The notes under the pieces: generated by a model | The model's database searches: none | Seen by the model: the letters and a program-made list of their open reading frames with translations, nothing else | Told to the model about the DNA's origin: nothing | Source of the DNA: Mycobacteriales bacterium | Lineage (GTDB): Bacteria; Actinomycetota; Actinomycetes; DATLTS01 | DNA: 64,000 nucleotides | NCBI GenBank assembly: GCA_035533475.1 | Contig: DATLTS010000051.1 | Coordinates: forward strand, 25,445 to 89,444 | Direction of reading: 5' to 3' | Made by a program: the position numbers and the translations under genes | Shown here: piece by piece, positions 38,964-48,809 of the stretch | Layout of the letters: each line of letters starts with the position of its first letter | How positions within the stretch are numbered: position 1 is the stretch's first letter

Positions 38964-40094
38964 ATGGCCGTCGACTACTACTCCGTCCTCGGGGTACGCC
39001 GCGACGCCGGCACCGAGGAGATCAAGAAGGCCTACCGGCGGCTCGCCCGCGAGCTGCACCCCGACGTGAACCAGGACCGGGCGTCGCAGGAGCGGTTCAA
39101 GGAGGTCACCGCCGCCTACGAGGTGCTTTCCGACCCGGCGAAGCGCGAGATCTTCGACCTTGGCGGCGACCCCCTGTCGGCGTCGGGGGCTGCGGCGGGT
39201 GCCGCTCCGTTCGCCGGCTTCGCGGGGTTCGGCGACATCATGGACGCCTTCTTCGGGGCCGGTGGGGGGGCCCGCCGCCCGCGCACCCGGGTGCGGCAGG
39301 GCGCCGATGCGCTGATCCGGCTGGACCTCGACCTCGCCGAGACCGCCTTCGGCCTCGCCCGGGAACTCACCATCGACACCGCGGTCGCCTGCGCCATGTG
39401 CAAGGGGGCCGGGACCGCACCCGGCACCCACCCGGAGACCTGCCCGACCTGCCGGGGACGCGGCGAGATCGCCACGACCACCCGGTCCTTCCTCGGCCAG
39501 GTGGTGACTGCCCGGGCCTGCCCGGACTGCGGTGGCGTCGGCACGAAGATCCGCCACGCCTGCCCGGACTGCGCCGGCGAGGGCCGGGTCCGCACCCGGC
39601 GAACACTCACGCTCACCGTGCCGGCCGGCGTGGAGGACGGGATGCGGTTGCGGCTGGCCGGCGAAGGTGAGGTGGGGCCCGGGGGCGGCCCGCCGGGCGA
39701 TCTCTACGTCGAGATCCGGGAACGCCAGCACCCGGTGTTCGAACGACACGGCGACGACCTGCATTGCAAGGTCACCTTGCCGATGACCGCCGCCGCGCTC
39801 GGCACCCAGGTTTCGCTCCAGACCCTGGACGGCGAGGAGGTTCTCGACATCCGACCCGGCACCCAGCCGGGCAGTGTGCTCACCCTGCGCGGCCAGGGGG
39901 TCCCGCACCTGTCCCGGGAAACGCAGCGGGGAGATCTGCACGTTCACGTGGAGGTCGTGACACCGACCCGGCTCGACCCGGAGCAGGAGAGGCTGCTCCG
40001 GGAGCTCGCGGAGTTGCGTGGCGAGGACCACCCGCAGGCGACGATCGGCGCCGGAGGGCGGATCTTCTCCCGGCTGCGCGACGCCTTCCGGTGA
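38964..40094 (+). CDS. dnaJ: Chaperone protein DnaJ
   Basis: A 376-residue type I Hsp40. J domain [20 protein letters not shown] with HPD in ARELHPDVN, a short Gly/Phe region, four zinc motifs ([32 protein letters not shown]) and the substrate-binding C-terminus with [20 protein letters not shown]. It pairs with DnaK, not seen in the window. It overlaps rsmE by GTGA. Placement after hrcA is the second dnaJ type common in actinobacteria. Confidence 0.97.
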   Translation: MAVDYYSVLGVRRDAGTEEIKKAYRRLARELHPDVNQDRASQERFKEVTAAYEVLSDPAKREIFDLGGDPLSASGAAAGAAPFAGFAGFGDIMDAFFGAGGGARRPRTRVRQGADALIRLDLDLAETAFGLARELTIDTAVACAMCKGAGTAPGTHPETCPTCRGRGEIATTTRSFLGQVVTARACPDCGGVGTKIRHACPDCAGEGRVRTRRTLTLTVPAGVEDGMRLRLAGEGEVGPGGGPPGDLYVEIRERQHPVFERHGDDLHCKVTLPMTAAALGTQVSLQTLDGEEVLDIRPGTQPGSVLTLRGQGVPHLSRETQRGDLHVHVEVVTPTRLDPEQERLLRELAELRGEDHPQATIGAGGRIFSRLRDAFR

Positions 40095-40840
40095 CCGCGC
40101 CGGTCTTCCTCTGCACCCGAGACCAGCTGGATGGCGACGTCGTGGTCCTCGCCGGCGCCGAGGGCCATCACGGCGCCGACGCCCGCCGGATGCGCCCCGG
40201 AGAGCGGCTGCGACTCACCGACGGGAACGGGCGGGTGGCCGACGGCGTCGTCACCACCGCGACCCGGGGGCAGCTCGGCGTGGCCGTGCAGAGCCGCTCC
40301 GACGTGCCGGCTCCGACCCCGCGGATCACGGTCGTGCAGGCGCTGGCCAAGGGGGACCGGGCCGAACGGGCGATCGAGGCGATGACCGAGATCGGCGTCG
40401 ACGAATTCGTGCCCTGGGCCCCGCAACGCGCCATCGTGGCGTGGCGTGGGGAGCGGGTCGATCGCGGGTTGGCCCGCTGGCGATCCGCCGCGGCCGCCGC
40501 CGCGAGGCAGTCCCGGCGGGTCTGGTTCCCGGTGGTCGGCGAGCTGGCCGACCGCGCCGAGGTCGAGCGGCGGATCGCGGCCGCCACTTTCGCCGTCGTC
40601 TGCCACGAGGCCGCGGACGCGCCGCTGTCCGGTCGCGCCGTCCCGACGACCGGGGAGATCGTCATAGTGATCGGCCCCGAAGGGGGGCTCGACGAGACGG
40701 AACTGGCCGGGCTCGCCGCCGCCGGGGGACAGCCGGTCCGGCTCGGTCCGACCGTGCTGCGGACCGGGACCGCCGGCGCCGCCGCCGCCGCGCTGCTCCT
40801 CGCCGCCTCGGGCCGCTGGGCCGCCGTGGGCGACGCCTGA
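40091..40840 (+). CDS. rsmE: 16S rRNA (uracil-1498-N3)-methyltransferase RsmE
   Basis: A 249-residue SPOUT methyltransferase that modifies U1498 in the decoding region. [20 protein letters not shown] is the N-terminal PUA-like region; the SPOUT knot reads [38 protein letters not shown] and [23 protein letters not shown] overlaps dnaJ stop (GTGA). Downstream is the HIT gene with its own promoter. Confidence 0.95.
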   Translation: MTAPVFLCTRDQLDGDVVVLAGAEGHHGADARRMRPGERLRLTDGNGRVADGVVTTATRGQLGVAVQSRSDVPAPTPRITVVQALAKGDRAERAIEAMTEIGVDEFVPWAPQRAIVAWRGERVDRGLARWRSAAAAAARQSRRVWFPVVGELADRAEVERRIAAATFAVVCHEAADAPLSGRAVPTTGEIVIVIGPEGGLDETELAGLAAAGGQPVRLGPTVLRTGTAGAAAAALLLAASGRWAAVGDA

Positions 40841-40851
40841 TCGAGCCCGGC

Positions 40852-40857
40852 TATCCT
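40852..40857 (+). promoter_or_regulatory. -10 element for a leaderless HIT transcript
   Basis: TATCCT lies seven bases before the GTG at 40865, so the transcript probably starts at the start codon itself. No clear -35 box is visible. Confidence 0.5.
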
Positions 40858-40864
40858 GCCCGGC

Positions 40865-41212
40865 GTGGCCGAGGACTGCCTGTTCTGCCGGATCGTCGCC
40901 GGCGAGGTGCCGGCGAGCCGCGTCGCGGAGACCGCGCGCACGCTGGCCTTCCGGGACGTCAACCCGCAGGCTCCGACGCACGTTCTGGTCATCCCGAAGG
41001 AGCACCACCGGGATGTGGCGGCGCTGGTCGCCGCCGACCCCGCTCTGCTGTCCGAGCTGATGCGCGCGGCTACCGGCGTAGCGGAGCAGGAAGGGGTCCA
41101 CGAGTCCGGCTGGCGTCTGGTGTTCAACACCGGCCTCGAAGGCGGGCAGACCGTCTCCCACGTGCACGGACACGTGCTCGGCGGCCGCCGGCTGGGCTGG
41201 CCACCGGGCTGA
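40865..41212 (+). CDS. HIT-domain nucleotide hydrolase (HinT-like)
   Basis: A 115-residue HIT protein. CLFCRIVAGEVPASRVAETA starts the fold; VSHVHGHVLGGRRLGWPPG has the H-x-H-x-H active-site triad with the essential middle histidine. HinT enzymes hydrolyse adenosine phosphoramidates. GTG at 40865 is probably leaderless. It lies between rsmE and phoH, as in many actinobacteria. Confidence 0.93.
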   Translation: MAEDCLFCRIVAGEVPASRVAETARTLAFRDVNPQAPTHVLVIPKEHHRDVAALVAADPALLSELMRAATGVAEQEGVHESGWRLVFNTGLEGGQTVSHVHGHVLGGRRLGWPPG

Positions 41213-41306
41213 GCGAGGACCGGTGGCGAGCACCTGTCGCGGGTAGCATGGTGATCGTCGAGTCCGCGATCCGAGGGAGGCTGCGGCGGCCGGCACGGCC
41301 GCGCCC

Positions 41307-42320
41307 ATGGCAGACACCCCACAGGTACAGACGAAGATCGTCGTCCCCGGCTCGCATGCGATGGTAAGCCTGCTCGGCTCGCGGGACGAGTTGCTCCGGG
41401 TCATCGAGCACGCGTTCCGCAGCGACATCCTCGTCCGGGGTAACGAGATCACGATTACCGGGGATCCGGCCGAGACGGAGTTGGTGAGCGAGCTGTTCGC
41501 CGAGCTGCTCACCGTCCTCGACCGCGGCGACGCGCTCACCCCGGACGCCGTGGAACGCAGCGTCGCGATGCTGCGCACGGACAGCCCCGAACGCCCGGCC
41601 GACGTGCTGACGCTGAACATCCTGTCCGGCCGTGGTCGCACGATCCGGCCGAAGACGGTGAACCAGAAGCGTTACGTGGACTCGATCGACGTGCACACCA
41701 TCGTGTTCGCCATCGGCCCGGCGGGCACCGGCAAGACCTACCTCGCGATGGCGAAGGCCGTCCAGGCGCTGCAATCCCGGCAGGTCAACCGGATCATCCT
41801 CACCCGACCGGCGGTCGAGGCCGGTGAGCGGCTCGGCTTCCTCCCCGGCACGCTCTACGAGAAGATCGACCCGTACCTGCGTCCCCTCTACGACGCCCTG
41901 CACGACATGCTCGACCCGGAGTCCATTCCGCGGCTGATGGCTGCCGGCACCATCGAAGTAGCCCCGCTCGCCTACATGCGCGGTCGTACCTTGAACGATG
42001 CCTTCATCATCCTTGACGAGGCACAGAACACGAGCCCGGAACAGATGAAGATGTTCCTGACGCGGCTGGGTTTCGGCTCGAGGATCGTCGTCACCGGCGA
42101 CGTGACCCAGGTGGACCTGCCGTCCGGGACGCAGAGCGGACTGCGGATCGTCCGGGACATCCTCGACGGTGTCGAGGACGTGCACTTCGTTAACCTCACC
42201 AGCCGTGACGTCGTCCGGCACAAGCTGGTGAGCGACATCGTCGACGCCTACGCCCGCCACGACGCCGCCGCCCGCGCGACGCACGGCGGTTCGCGCCGGC
42301 CCGGCCGTTCCGGCCGCTAG
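41307..42320 (+). CDS. phoH: PhoH-like ATPase
   Basis: A 337-residue PhoH/YbeZ-type protein with an N-terminal KH-like region and an ATPase core: Walker [15 protein letters not shown] (about residues 137-150), [20 protein letters not shown], and Walker [18 protein letters not shown]. It is thought to act with YbeY in ribosome and RNA metabolism. ATG at 41307 has no strong ribosome-binding site; a -10-like TAGCAT lies about 55 bases upstream. ybeY begins seven bases after its stop. Confidence 0.95.
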   Translation: MADTPQVQTKIVVPGSHAMVSLLGSRDELLRVIEHAFRSDILVRGNEITITGDPAETELVSELFAELLTVLDRGDALTPDAVERSVAMLRTDSPERPADVLTLNILSGRGRTIRPKTVNQKRYVDSIDVHTIVFAIGPAGTGKTYLAMAKAVQALQSRQVNRIILTRPAVEAGERLGFLPGTLYEKIDPYLRPLYDALHDMLDPESIPRLMAAGTIEVAPLAYMRGRTLNDAFIILDEAQNTSPEQMKMFLTRLGFGSRIVVTGDVTQVDLPSGTQSGLRIVRDILDGVEDVHFVNLTSRDVVRHKLVSDIVDAYARHDAAARATHGGSRRPGRSGR

Positions 42321-42327
42321 GACGCCT

Positions 42328-42804
42328 GTGTCCGTCGAGATCCTCAACGAGTCGGGTGTCGCGGTCGACGAGGTGGCGCTCGCCGCACTGGCCCGCTTCG
42401 TGCTCGACGAGCTCGGTGTGCATCGGATGGCCGAGCTGTCCATCCGGCTGGTCGATGTCGCGTCGATGGAGCGGCTGCACGAACTGTGGATGGGAGAGCC
42501 CGGCCCGACCGACGTGATGGCGTTCTCGATGGACGAGTTGCCGGCCAGCCGTGGCGACGACGACGAGTCGTTGCCGCCGGTGTTGCTCGGTGACGTCCTG
42601 CTCTGTCCCGAGGTTGCCGACCGGCAGGCCCGGCACGCCGGGCACTCGGTCGAGCAAGAGATCGACCTGCTGTGCACCCACGGCGTGCTCCACCTGCTCG
42701 GCTACGACCATGCGGAAGCGGTCGAGGAGCAGCAGATGTTCGCTGTCCAGAGCGAGCTGTTGGGCCGGTGGCGGGATACCCGGACCGCACGGGAGCCGCG
42801 ATGA
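42328..42804 (+). CDS. ybeY: Endoribonuclease YbeY
   Basis: A 158-residue YbeY, the zinc RNase needed for 16S rRNA 3' maturation and ribosome quality control. The metal motif is CTHGVLHLLGYDH, H-x3-H-x5-H. The N-terminal acidic region and TDVMAFSMDEL (family TDVLSFP motif) are present. GTG start. It overlaps corC by ATGA, and phoH lies just upstream, so phoH-ybeY-corC appear to be one unit. Confidence 0.95.
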   Translation: MSVEILNESGVAVDEVALAALARFVLDELGVHRMAELSIRLVDVASMERLHELWMGEPGPTDVMAFSMDELPASRGDDDESLPPVLLGDVLLCPEVADRQARHAGHSVEQEIDLLCTHGVLHLLGYDHAEAVEEQQMFAVQSELLGRWRDTRTAREPR

Positions 42805-44096
42805 GCAACGGCGATGTCGGCCTGATCGTCACCGCAGCCGTGCTGGTCGCCGTGGCAGGGGCGGCCGCCTGCTCGGAGTCGGCGATCTCCCGCGTGTCCC
42901 GGGTTCACGTCGACCTGCTGGTCCGGGAGCGTCGCCGCGGCGTAGCCGCGCTGTCCCGGGTCCTCGCCGCCCCGGCCCGCTACCTCGAGCTGTTGCTGCT
43001 GCTCCGCTCCGCCGCCGCCCTCACCGCCACGGTCGCGGTCGCGGTCGTCTGCGTCGACGGGCTCGGCGGGACGTGGCTGGGAATCCTCGTCGCCGCGTCC
43101 GTCATGACCGTCACGGATTACGTCGTCGAGGCGGTGGCCCGGACGGTTGGCCGCCGCCACGCCGGCACGGTCGGCCGGGTGGTCTCCGGCACCCTGCTGT
43201 TCGGCGGGCGCCTGCTCGCGCCGCTGACCGGGGTGCTGGTGCTGCTGAGCAACGCCCTGACCCCCGGTCGTGGGCTGCGCGACGGGCCGTTCAGCTCGGA
43301 GGCCGAGCTGCGGGACATGGTCGACCTCGCCGAGGAGCGTCAGGTCATCGCCCGCAACGAGCGCGAGATGATCCATTCGGTCTTCGAGCTCGGCGACACC
43401 TTCACCCGTGAGGTCATGGTGCCGCGCACCGAAATGGTGGTGATCGAGCGGACGAAAACCGTGCGCCAGGCGCTGTCCCTCGCGCTGCGCAGCGGCTTCT
43501 CCCGGATCCCGGTGTTCGGGGAGAGCGAGGACGACATCGTCGGTGTGGTCTATCTCAAGGACCTGGCCAAGCACGCCTACGACGATGGGGCACCGTCGAA
43601 CCGGGTGGACACGGCGATGCGCGCACCGACCTTCGTCCCGGATTCCAAGCCGGTCGACGAGCTGCTCCGGGAGCTACAGGCGCGCCAGACGCACCTGGCG
43701 ATCGTCATCGACGAGTACGGCGGCACGGCCGGTCTCGTCACCATCGAGGACGCGTTGGAGGAGATCGTCGGCGAGATCACCGACGAGTACGACCGGGAGC
43801 TGCCACCGGTCGAGCAGGTCGACGCCGACACAGTTCGGGTGACCGCGCGCCTGCCGGTGGAGGATGTCGAGTCGATCTACCGGGTTCACCTGGAGGAGGA
43901 GGGGGTCGAGACGGTCGGTGGCCTGCTGGCCTCGGCGCTCGGCCGGGTCCCGATCCCCGGCGCCACCGTCGAAATCGCCGGGCTGACCTTCCTCGCCGAA
44001 AGTGCCAAGGGCCGGCGCAATCGGATCGGCACCGTGCTCATCCGCCGGACCGAGCAGCACCCGGCCGAGCCGATCGTGGAGCCCGCGGATGCCTGA
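42801..44096 (+). CDS. HlyC/CorC family transporter-associated protein (CNNM domain and CBS pair)
   Basis: A 431-residue membrane protein. Four hydrophobic segments with AACSESAISRVSRVHVDLLV form the CNNM domain (about 1-140); EREMIHSVFELGDTFTREVM and VPRTEMVVIERT start the CBS pair, with IVIDEYGGTAGLVTIEDALE; the C-terminal CorC/HlyC domain follows. Such proteins are linked to Mg/Co efflux; direct transport is unproven. ATG overlaps ybeY stop. The cytidine-deaminase-like gene starts inside its last eight bases. Confidence 0.93.
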   Translation: MSNGDVGLIVTAAVLVAVAGAAACSESAISRVSRVHVDLLVRERRRGVAALSRVLAAPARYLELLLLLRSAAALTATVAVAVVCVDGLGGTWLGILVAASVMTVTDYVVEAVARTVGRRHAGTVGRVVSGTLLFGGRLLAPLTGVLVLLSNALTPGRGLRDGPFSSEAELRDMVDLAEERQVIARNEREMIHSVFELGDTFTREVMVPRTEMVVIERTKTVRQALSLALRSGFSRIPVFGESEDDIVGVVYLKDLAKHAYDDGAPSNRVDTAMRAPTFVPDSKPVDELLRELQARQTHLAIVIDEYGGTAGLVTIEDALEEIVGEITDEYDRELPPVEQVDADTVRVTARLPVEDVESIYRVHLEEEGVETVGGLLASALGRVPIPGATVEIAGLTFLAESAKGRRNRIGTVLIRRTEQHPAEPIVEPADA

Positions 44097-44436
44097 GCCG
44101 GCGCCGCTCGACCCCGAGGACGCCAAGCTCGTCGCCCTGGCCCGGGCGGCCCGGACCCGGACGGGGGCCCTCGCCGGGGCCGCGGTCCGGGACGACACGG
44201 GACGTACCTATGTCGCCGTCTCGGTCGACTTGCCGTCGCTGCGTTTGACGGCGGTCCAGCTTGCGGTCGCGATGTCGCGCAGCAGCGGAGCCGGCCGGCT
44301 GGAGGCGGCGGTCCTGGTGAGCCCGGTGCCCGCGCCGGACCCCGCCGATCTCGCCGTGCTCCACGACGTCACCGCCGGGTTCCCGCTGCACGTGACCGAC
44401 CCCGATGGCCTCCCGCACCGGTCGCAGCCGGAGTGA
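44089..44436 (+). CDS. Cytidine-deaminase-like protein lacking zinc ligands
   Basis: A 115-residue protein of the type often labelled cytidine deaminase next to era in actinobacteria. The fold start (LVALARAARTRTGALAGAAV, TGRTYVAVSVDLPSLRLTAV) matches, but the catalytic H/C-A-E and P-C-x-x-C motifs are absent: the product contains no cysteine in the expected places. It is probably not a deaminase. ATG overlaps corC by eight bases and it hands over to era by GTGA, so coupling with era is strong. Confidence 0.8.
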   Translation: MPEPAPLDPEDAKLVALARAARTRTGALAGAAVRDDTGRTYVAVSVDLPSLRLTAVQLAVAMSRSSGAGRLEAAVLVSPVPAPDPADLAVLHDVTAGFPLHVTDPDGLPHRSQPE

Positions 44437-45332
44437 CCGGCGCCGCGAATTTCCGCTGCGGCTTCGCCTGCCTGGTCGGGCGACCCAACGTCGGCAAGTC
44501 CACCCTCGCCAACGCTGTCGTCGGGCGCAAAGTCGCGATCACCAGCCCGCAGCCGCAGACCACCCGGCGCGCGGTCCGGGGGATCGTGCACCGATCCGAC
44601 GGCCAGTTGGTTCTCGTCGACACCCCCGGCCTGCACCGCCCGCGCACCTTGCTCGGCGAACGCTTGAACAGCCTGGCCCGCTCCACCCTGGCCGAGGTCG
44701 ACGTCGTCTTGTTCTGTGTGCCGGCCAACGAGAAGGTCGGCCCCGGCGACCGCTTCATCGCGGCCGAACTGGCCGGGCTGAAGGGAACAGCCGTGGTGGC
44801 CGTGGTGACCAAGACCGACCTGGCCGACCGGGATCGGGTCGGCGAGCGGCTACTCGAGGTGGCCGGTCTCGGGACGTGGGCGGAGATCGTGCCGGTCTCG
44901 GCCGAAGCCGGCTACCAGGTAGATCTGCTGCTCGATCTGATCGTGCCGATGCTGCCGCCGGGGCCGCCGCTGTACCCCGACGGTGAGCTCACCGACGAGC
45001 CTGATGTGGTGCTCGTCGCCGAGCTCGTCCGTGAGCAGGCCCTGGTCGGGGTGCGCGACGAGCTTCCGCATTCGATCGCGGTCACCGTGGAGGAGATCCG
45101 CCCGCGACCCGACTCGGATCTGCTCGACATCGGCGCGGTGCTCTGGGTGGAGCGGCCGAGTCAGAAGGCGATCGTGATCGGTGTCGGCGGGGAGCGGCTC
45201 AAGACGATCGGCAGTCGGGCCCGACAGCAGATCGAGGCACTGCTCGGCGCCCGGGTCTACCTCGATCTGCGGGTGAAGGTCGCCAAGGATTGGCAACGCG
45301 ACCCCCGGCAGCTGCGCCGGCTCGGCTTCTGA
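44433..45332 (+). CDS. era: GTPase Era
   Basis: A 299-residue Era, which binds the 3' end of 16S rRNA during 30S assembly. G1 VGRPNVGKSTLANAV, G3 LVDTPGLHRPRTLL, G4 VVTKTDLADRD, and the KH domain with GVGGERLKTIGSRARQQIEA and VYLDLRVKVAKDWQRDP. GTG overlaps the preceding stop. Normal length. It converges on the secreted protease gene with only a few bases between, where recO would be the expected neighbour. Confidence 0.97.
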   Translation: MTGAANFRCGFACLVGRPNVGKSTLANAVVGRKVAITSPQPQTTRRAVRGIVHRSDGQLVLVDTPGLHRPRTLLGERLNSLARSTLAEVDVVLFCVPANEKVGPGDRFIAAELAGLKGTAVVAVVTKTDLADRDRVGERLLEVAGLGTWAEIVPVSAEAGYQVDLLLDLIVPMLPPGPPLYPDGELTDEPDVVLVAELVREQALVGVRDELPHSIAVTVEEIRPRPDSDLLDIGAVLWVERPSQKAIVIGVGGERLKTIGSRARQQIEALLGARVYLDLRVKVAKDWQRDPRQLRRLGF

Positions 45333-45339
45333 GCCCGGG

Positions 45340-47982
45340 TCAGGAGATCGTCGCGGCGGTTGCCGAGGCGCCTCCGGCGAGACCGCCCCCGTGCGGCACC
45401 CATGGCCCGACGGTCGGCGAGAGCCGGCGCGAATACAAATGACCGTTGGTGCCCTCGACGTACGCGGTGACCAGCGGCGGTTGGCTGGCGTTCGGCTGAT
45501 CCGAAAGACCCACGCCACCGACGAGGCCGCCGCCGAAATTCGCCACCGGCGTGAACGCGCCGGTGGTCGTCGTGGCGTAGTACAGATGGTGGCCGGCACC
45601 GCTGCACCCGAAGCCCAGTGTGGTGCCCTCGACGGCGAGCGCCGGTCGGTCGTAGCAGCTGAATGGCGTGTGGTGCCAGCCGGAGCCGACCAGGCCACCG
45701 GCCGGCGTGACCCGCACGGTCTGCTCGTACAGCGGGTAAGGGCCCGAGCCGGGCCCGTCGACGAAGGCCTCCACGGTCCCGTCGATCTCGGCGACGGCCG
45801 GGCCGCTCGTGGCGTAGCCGCCGATCCCGGTAAATGCGCCGAGTCCCTGCTGGTCGATGGTCGGCACGGCCGCCGCCGGCGAGGCGAAGGTGGCGTACCC
45901 GATGTAGACCTCGTGGTTCGACGGATTCACGCAGGCGACGTACAGGTCCCCGCTTCCGGGCAGGGCGAACGCCGCGATGTCCCCGCAGCCGACGGTGGAT
46001 TTCGGCACCAGGCGGGTCCACCCGGTTGTGTCGCTGCGGATCCACGGCTGGTGATTCGAGGTGACCGCCAGGTAGAAATTCTGCCCCTCCACGCTGGCGA
46101 GCACCGGGAGCGAGCTCGCGTTCCCGCCCAGTGCGGCGAATCCACCGGACGTGCTCTTCCACGAGTACACCCCGCCGGTGAACGTTCGGACGACGGCCAG
46201 GTCGCCGTGGCCCACCGCCCGGGTGCCCATGGCGGTCCCGAGAACGTCGGCGAAGATTCGGTCCCAGTTCGGGGTTCCCAGGCCGGTGACCTCGTCGTAC
46301 CCGTTACCTGCGACGAAGCCGGGGTTGCCGGCGTCCGCGTTGCTCCCGCCGTCGTTGATGTCCTGGAAATCGGCAACGGCGGGGCTACCGGCGGGTCGGG
46401 GCGCCAGGGTGCCCCGGTACAACTGCGGGTGGATGTCGCCAAGGCCGCCGACGATCCCGTGGGCGATCAACTCGTCGGCGAGTAGCGCCGCCTGGGTCGG
46501 TGCGGCGAGGCTGGTGGCGCCGATCGAGGACCAGTAGGCCGCTTCGGGACAGCTCGGCGGCGACCCGCTCTGGCAATTTTCGGTGCTGACCACCGCGAAG
46601 CCGGGGTCGGCGGCGGAAGCGATGTCGGGCACCAGGCGCTTGGCTGCCGGGGCGACCCCGGTCTGCCAACCCGGCTGGGCGAAGTAGCTCGACGCCCCGC
46701 CGCCGGAGCAGGTGCTCGGGGAGTTCGCGGAGCAGGCCCACGCGGTTTCGGTGGTCTGCGTGTTGTCCGCGGGGTCGAGGGCGAGAACCGTGCCCCCGAC
46801 GCCGATCACGTGCGGGGAGGCAGCCGGCAGGTCGACCGCGGGGCCGCCGGTCGGGTTGCCGGAGGCGCTGCAGTCGGTCGTCCCGTTGTCCCCGGACGGC
46901 GCGAAGATCGTCACCCCGGCGGCATCCACGTAGGCCAGGATGCTGTCGAAGTTCTGCGCGTCCGACTGGGTGCCGAAGTTCGTCTCGCACTGCCCCCAGG
47001 ACACGGTGAGCGCGCTGATCGGCACTCCGTTGGAGGCGTCGTCGCCGACCGCGAGGAAGTCCTCGATCTCGCCTAGGGTGTCGTTTCCGGAGGCGTACAC
47101 CCGCTGGCGGGCCGTCGGAGCCACCCCGAGCAGGGTCTCCTGGTCGAGGGCTACCTCGTCCGAACCGCCGACACTGCCGTCGCCGCTTCCGCAGAAACTT
47201 TCCGTGGTTCCCGGATCGGGTACCGGCGGGTCCGACGGGTCGACGACGATGCCGGCGTACTGGCCTGGCTTGATCGGGATGTTCATCGTCTTCGCGTAGG
47301 TGGCCAGGTCACTCGGGATCGCGCCGCGGGTGGTCGCCGCGTCCGGCCAGTCCGCGAGCTGGATGCTGGCGATCGTCTGGAGCCCGAGCGAGTTGGGGTT
47401 CGGCACGGCGGAGACGCCGTAGGCCTGTCGAAGGTTCGCCCCGGTGAGGTACTGCGGCGGTCCCCCGGAGGAGCTGTACACGGTCTGGAAGTTGCTGTAG
47501 GTGGTGCAGCCGGCCAGTGGCCGCGCGGCGGGGCGGGTCTCGTCGCCGCCGTAGGCGGCGGCGACGAGACCGCCGAGGTCGGCGGGGATCCGGGGGAGCG
47601 GGCGCCCGAGCCGGGCCCGGGGCTGCACCGCGCGGGCGGACCCGAACAGCCGGGTGACGACAGCCGCCGGACCGTTGACCAGTACGGCGAGCGGGGAAAC
47701 GCGCACCACGGTAAGCCCGTGGGACCGGGCGGCCGTCTCGACCCGCTCCCGGTCGACGCTGCTGGGGAGCAGCTGGGCGAGCCGGTCGATCCGGCTGCGG
47801 TGGGACAGCCCGTGCGATTCGGCGAGCCGGCTCAGAGCCGGCTCATCCCGTGGCGCGAGCAGCAGGAGTACCCGCTCGGTGCCGGCGGCCGGCCGGGTGG
47901 CCGCATCGGCGAGCACCGCCGGCGCGCCTGCGCTGAGCACGGCAGCCACGGCCGCGACGGCGACGAGGCGGGCAGGGCGCAT
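45340..47982 (-). CDS. Secreted S53 sedolisin-type protease with C-terminal four-cysteine module
   Basis: An 880-residue exported protease. ATG at 47982 (GAAGG upstream) begins a signal peptide, [20 protein letters not shown]. The activation prodomain includes [20 protein letters not shown]. Sedolisin residues: E and D four apart in SDEVALDQE, oxyanion Asp in [11 protein letters not shown], Ser in [14 protein letters not shown], and the calcium loop near [15 protein letters not shown]. From about residue 590 to the end, a propeller-like module with four cysteines (VGCGD, VACVN, FSCYD, GFGCS) matches the tail of the GHL15 enzyme. Sedolisins work at acidic pH. It splits era from recO in the opposite direction, suggesting insertion. 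Confidence 0.9.
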   Translation of the reverse strand: MRPARLVAVAAVAAVLSAGAPAVLADAATRPAAGTERVLLLLAPRDEPALSRLAESHGLSHRSRIDRLAQLLPSSVDRERVETAARSHGLTVVRVSPLAVLVNGPAAVVTRLFGSARAVQPRARLGRPLPRIPADLGGLVAAAYGGDETRPAARPLAGCTTYSNFQTVYSSSGGPPQYLTGANLRQAYGVSAVPNPNSLGLQTIASIQLADWPDAATTRGAIPSDLATYAKTMNIPIKPGQYAGIVVDPSDPPVPDPGTTESFCGSGDGSVGGSDEVALDQETLLGVAPTARQRVYASGNDTLGEIEDFLAVGDDASNGVPISALTVSWGQCETNFGTQSDAQNFDSILAYVDAAGVTIFAPSGDNGTTDCSASGNPTGGPAVDLPAASPHVIGVGGTVLALDPADNTQTTETAWACSANSPSTCSGGGASSYFAQPGWQTGVAPAAKRLVPDIASAADPGFAVVSTENCQSGSPPSCPEAAYWSSIGATSLAAPTQAALLADELIAHGIVGGLGDIHPQLYRGTLAPRPAGSPAVADFQDINDGGSNADAGNPGFVAGNGYDEVTGLGTPNWDRIFADVLGTAMGTRAVGHGDLAVVRTFTGGVYSWKSTSGGFAALGGNASSLPVLASVEGQNFYLAVTSNHQPWIRSDTTGWTRLVPKSTVGCGDIAAFALPGSGDLYVACVNPSNHEVYIGYATFASPAAAVPTIDQQGLGAFTGIGGYATSGPAVAEIDGTVEAFVDGPGSGPYPLYEQTVRVTPAGGLVGSGWHHTPFSCYDRPALAVEGTTLGFGCSGAGHHLYYATTTTGAFTPVANFGGGLVGGVGLSDQPNASQPPLVTAYVEGTNGHLYSRRLSPTVGPWVPHGGGLAGGASATAATIS

Positions 47983-48038
47983 GGTTGACCTTCGGGGCAC
48001 GACGGAGGAAGTCCGATCAGCTTGTCACGCGGGGTGCC

Positions 48039-48061
48039 GGCGCGCCGGGATTCGGCGCGCC
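48039..48061. other. GC-only inverted repeat between sedolisin and recO
   Basis: GGCGCGCCG (48039-48047) and CGGCGCGCC (48053-48061) are perfect 9-base arms around GGATT. It lies in the divergent promoter gap, 10 bases before the recO -10 box. Could be an operator or chance in GC-rich DNA. Confidence 0.5.
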
Positions 48062-48071
48062 GCGCGCCGGT

Positions 48072-48077
48072 TACTCT
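48072..48077 (+). promoter_or_regulatory. -10 element for leaderless recO
   Basis: TACTCT lies six bases before the GTG at 48084, matching a leaderless transcript. This fixes the recO start and shows that recO-uppS has its own promoter after the sedolisin insertion. Confidence 0.5.
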
Positions 48078-48083
48078 CGGCCG

Positions 48084-48809
48084 GTGACCCTCTACCGCGA
48101 CGAGGGGATCGTCCTGCGCACCCAGAAGCTGGGAGAGGCCGACCGCATCGTCACCCTGCTCACCCGGCGAACCGGCCGGGTGCGGGCGGTCGCCAAGGGG
48201 GTACGGCGCACCAAGTCGAGGTTCGGCGGGCGGTTGGAGCCGTTCAGCCGGGTCGACGTGCAGCTCTACGTGGGGCGCTCGCTGGACATCGTGACCCAGG
48301 TCGAGAGCCTGGACGCGTTCGGCGCCGTGCTGGTCGGTGACTATCCCTCCTACACGGCCGGGACCGCGGTGCTCGAGGCGGCCGAACGGCTCACCGCGGA
48401 GGAGCGCGAGCCGGCGCTGCGCCTGTACCTGCTGGTCGCCGGGGCCTTGCGCGCGCTCGCCGTCCACGAGCATGCCCCGGTCCTCGTCCTCGACGCGTTC
48501 TTGCTCCGCGCCCTGAGCGTCGCCGGGTATGCGCCGGCCCTGTCCAGCTGCGCCCAGTGCGGAGCGCATGGTCCGCACCGGCACTTCGCCGTCGCCCTCG
48601 GAGGTGCTGTCTGCCCGGACTGCCGGCCACCCGGTGCGGCCACGGTCTCCGCGCCGGCGGTCGGCTTGCTCAACGCGTTGCTTCTCGGCGACTGGGCGAC
48701 CGCCGAGGCGAGCCCGGCCCGGCGCGAGTCCAGCGGGCTGGTTGCCGCCTACCTGCAGTGGCACCTCGAGCGCGGGCTCCGGTCGCTGCCCCTCGTGGAC
48801 CGCCGATGA
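48084..48809 (+). CDS. recO: DNA repair protein RecO
   Basis: A 241-residue RecO, which works with RecF/RecR to load RecA and anneal DNA. The N-terminal OB fold is [20 protein letters not shown] and [20 protein letters not shown]; the zinc site uses CAQCGAHG and [11 protein letters not shown] at 48084 is set by the -10 box just before it. It overlaps uppS by ATGA. Confidence 0.95.
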   Translation: MTLYRDEGIVLRTQKLGEADRIVTLLTRRTGRVRAVAKGVRRTKSRFGGRLEPFSRVDVQLYVGRSLDIVTQVESLDAFGAVLVGDYPSYTAGTAVLEAAERLTAEEREPALRLYLLVAGALRALAVHEHAPVLVLDAFLLRALSVAGYAPALSSCAQCGAHGPHRHFAVALGGAVCPDCRPPGAATVSAPAVGLLNALLLGDWATAEASPARRESSGLVAAYLQWHLERGLRSLPLVDRR

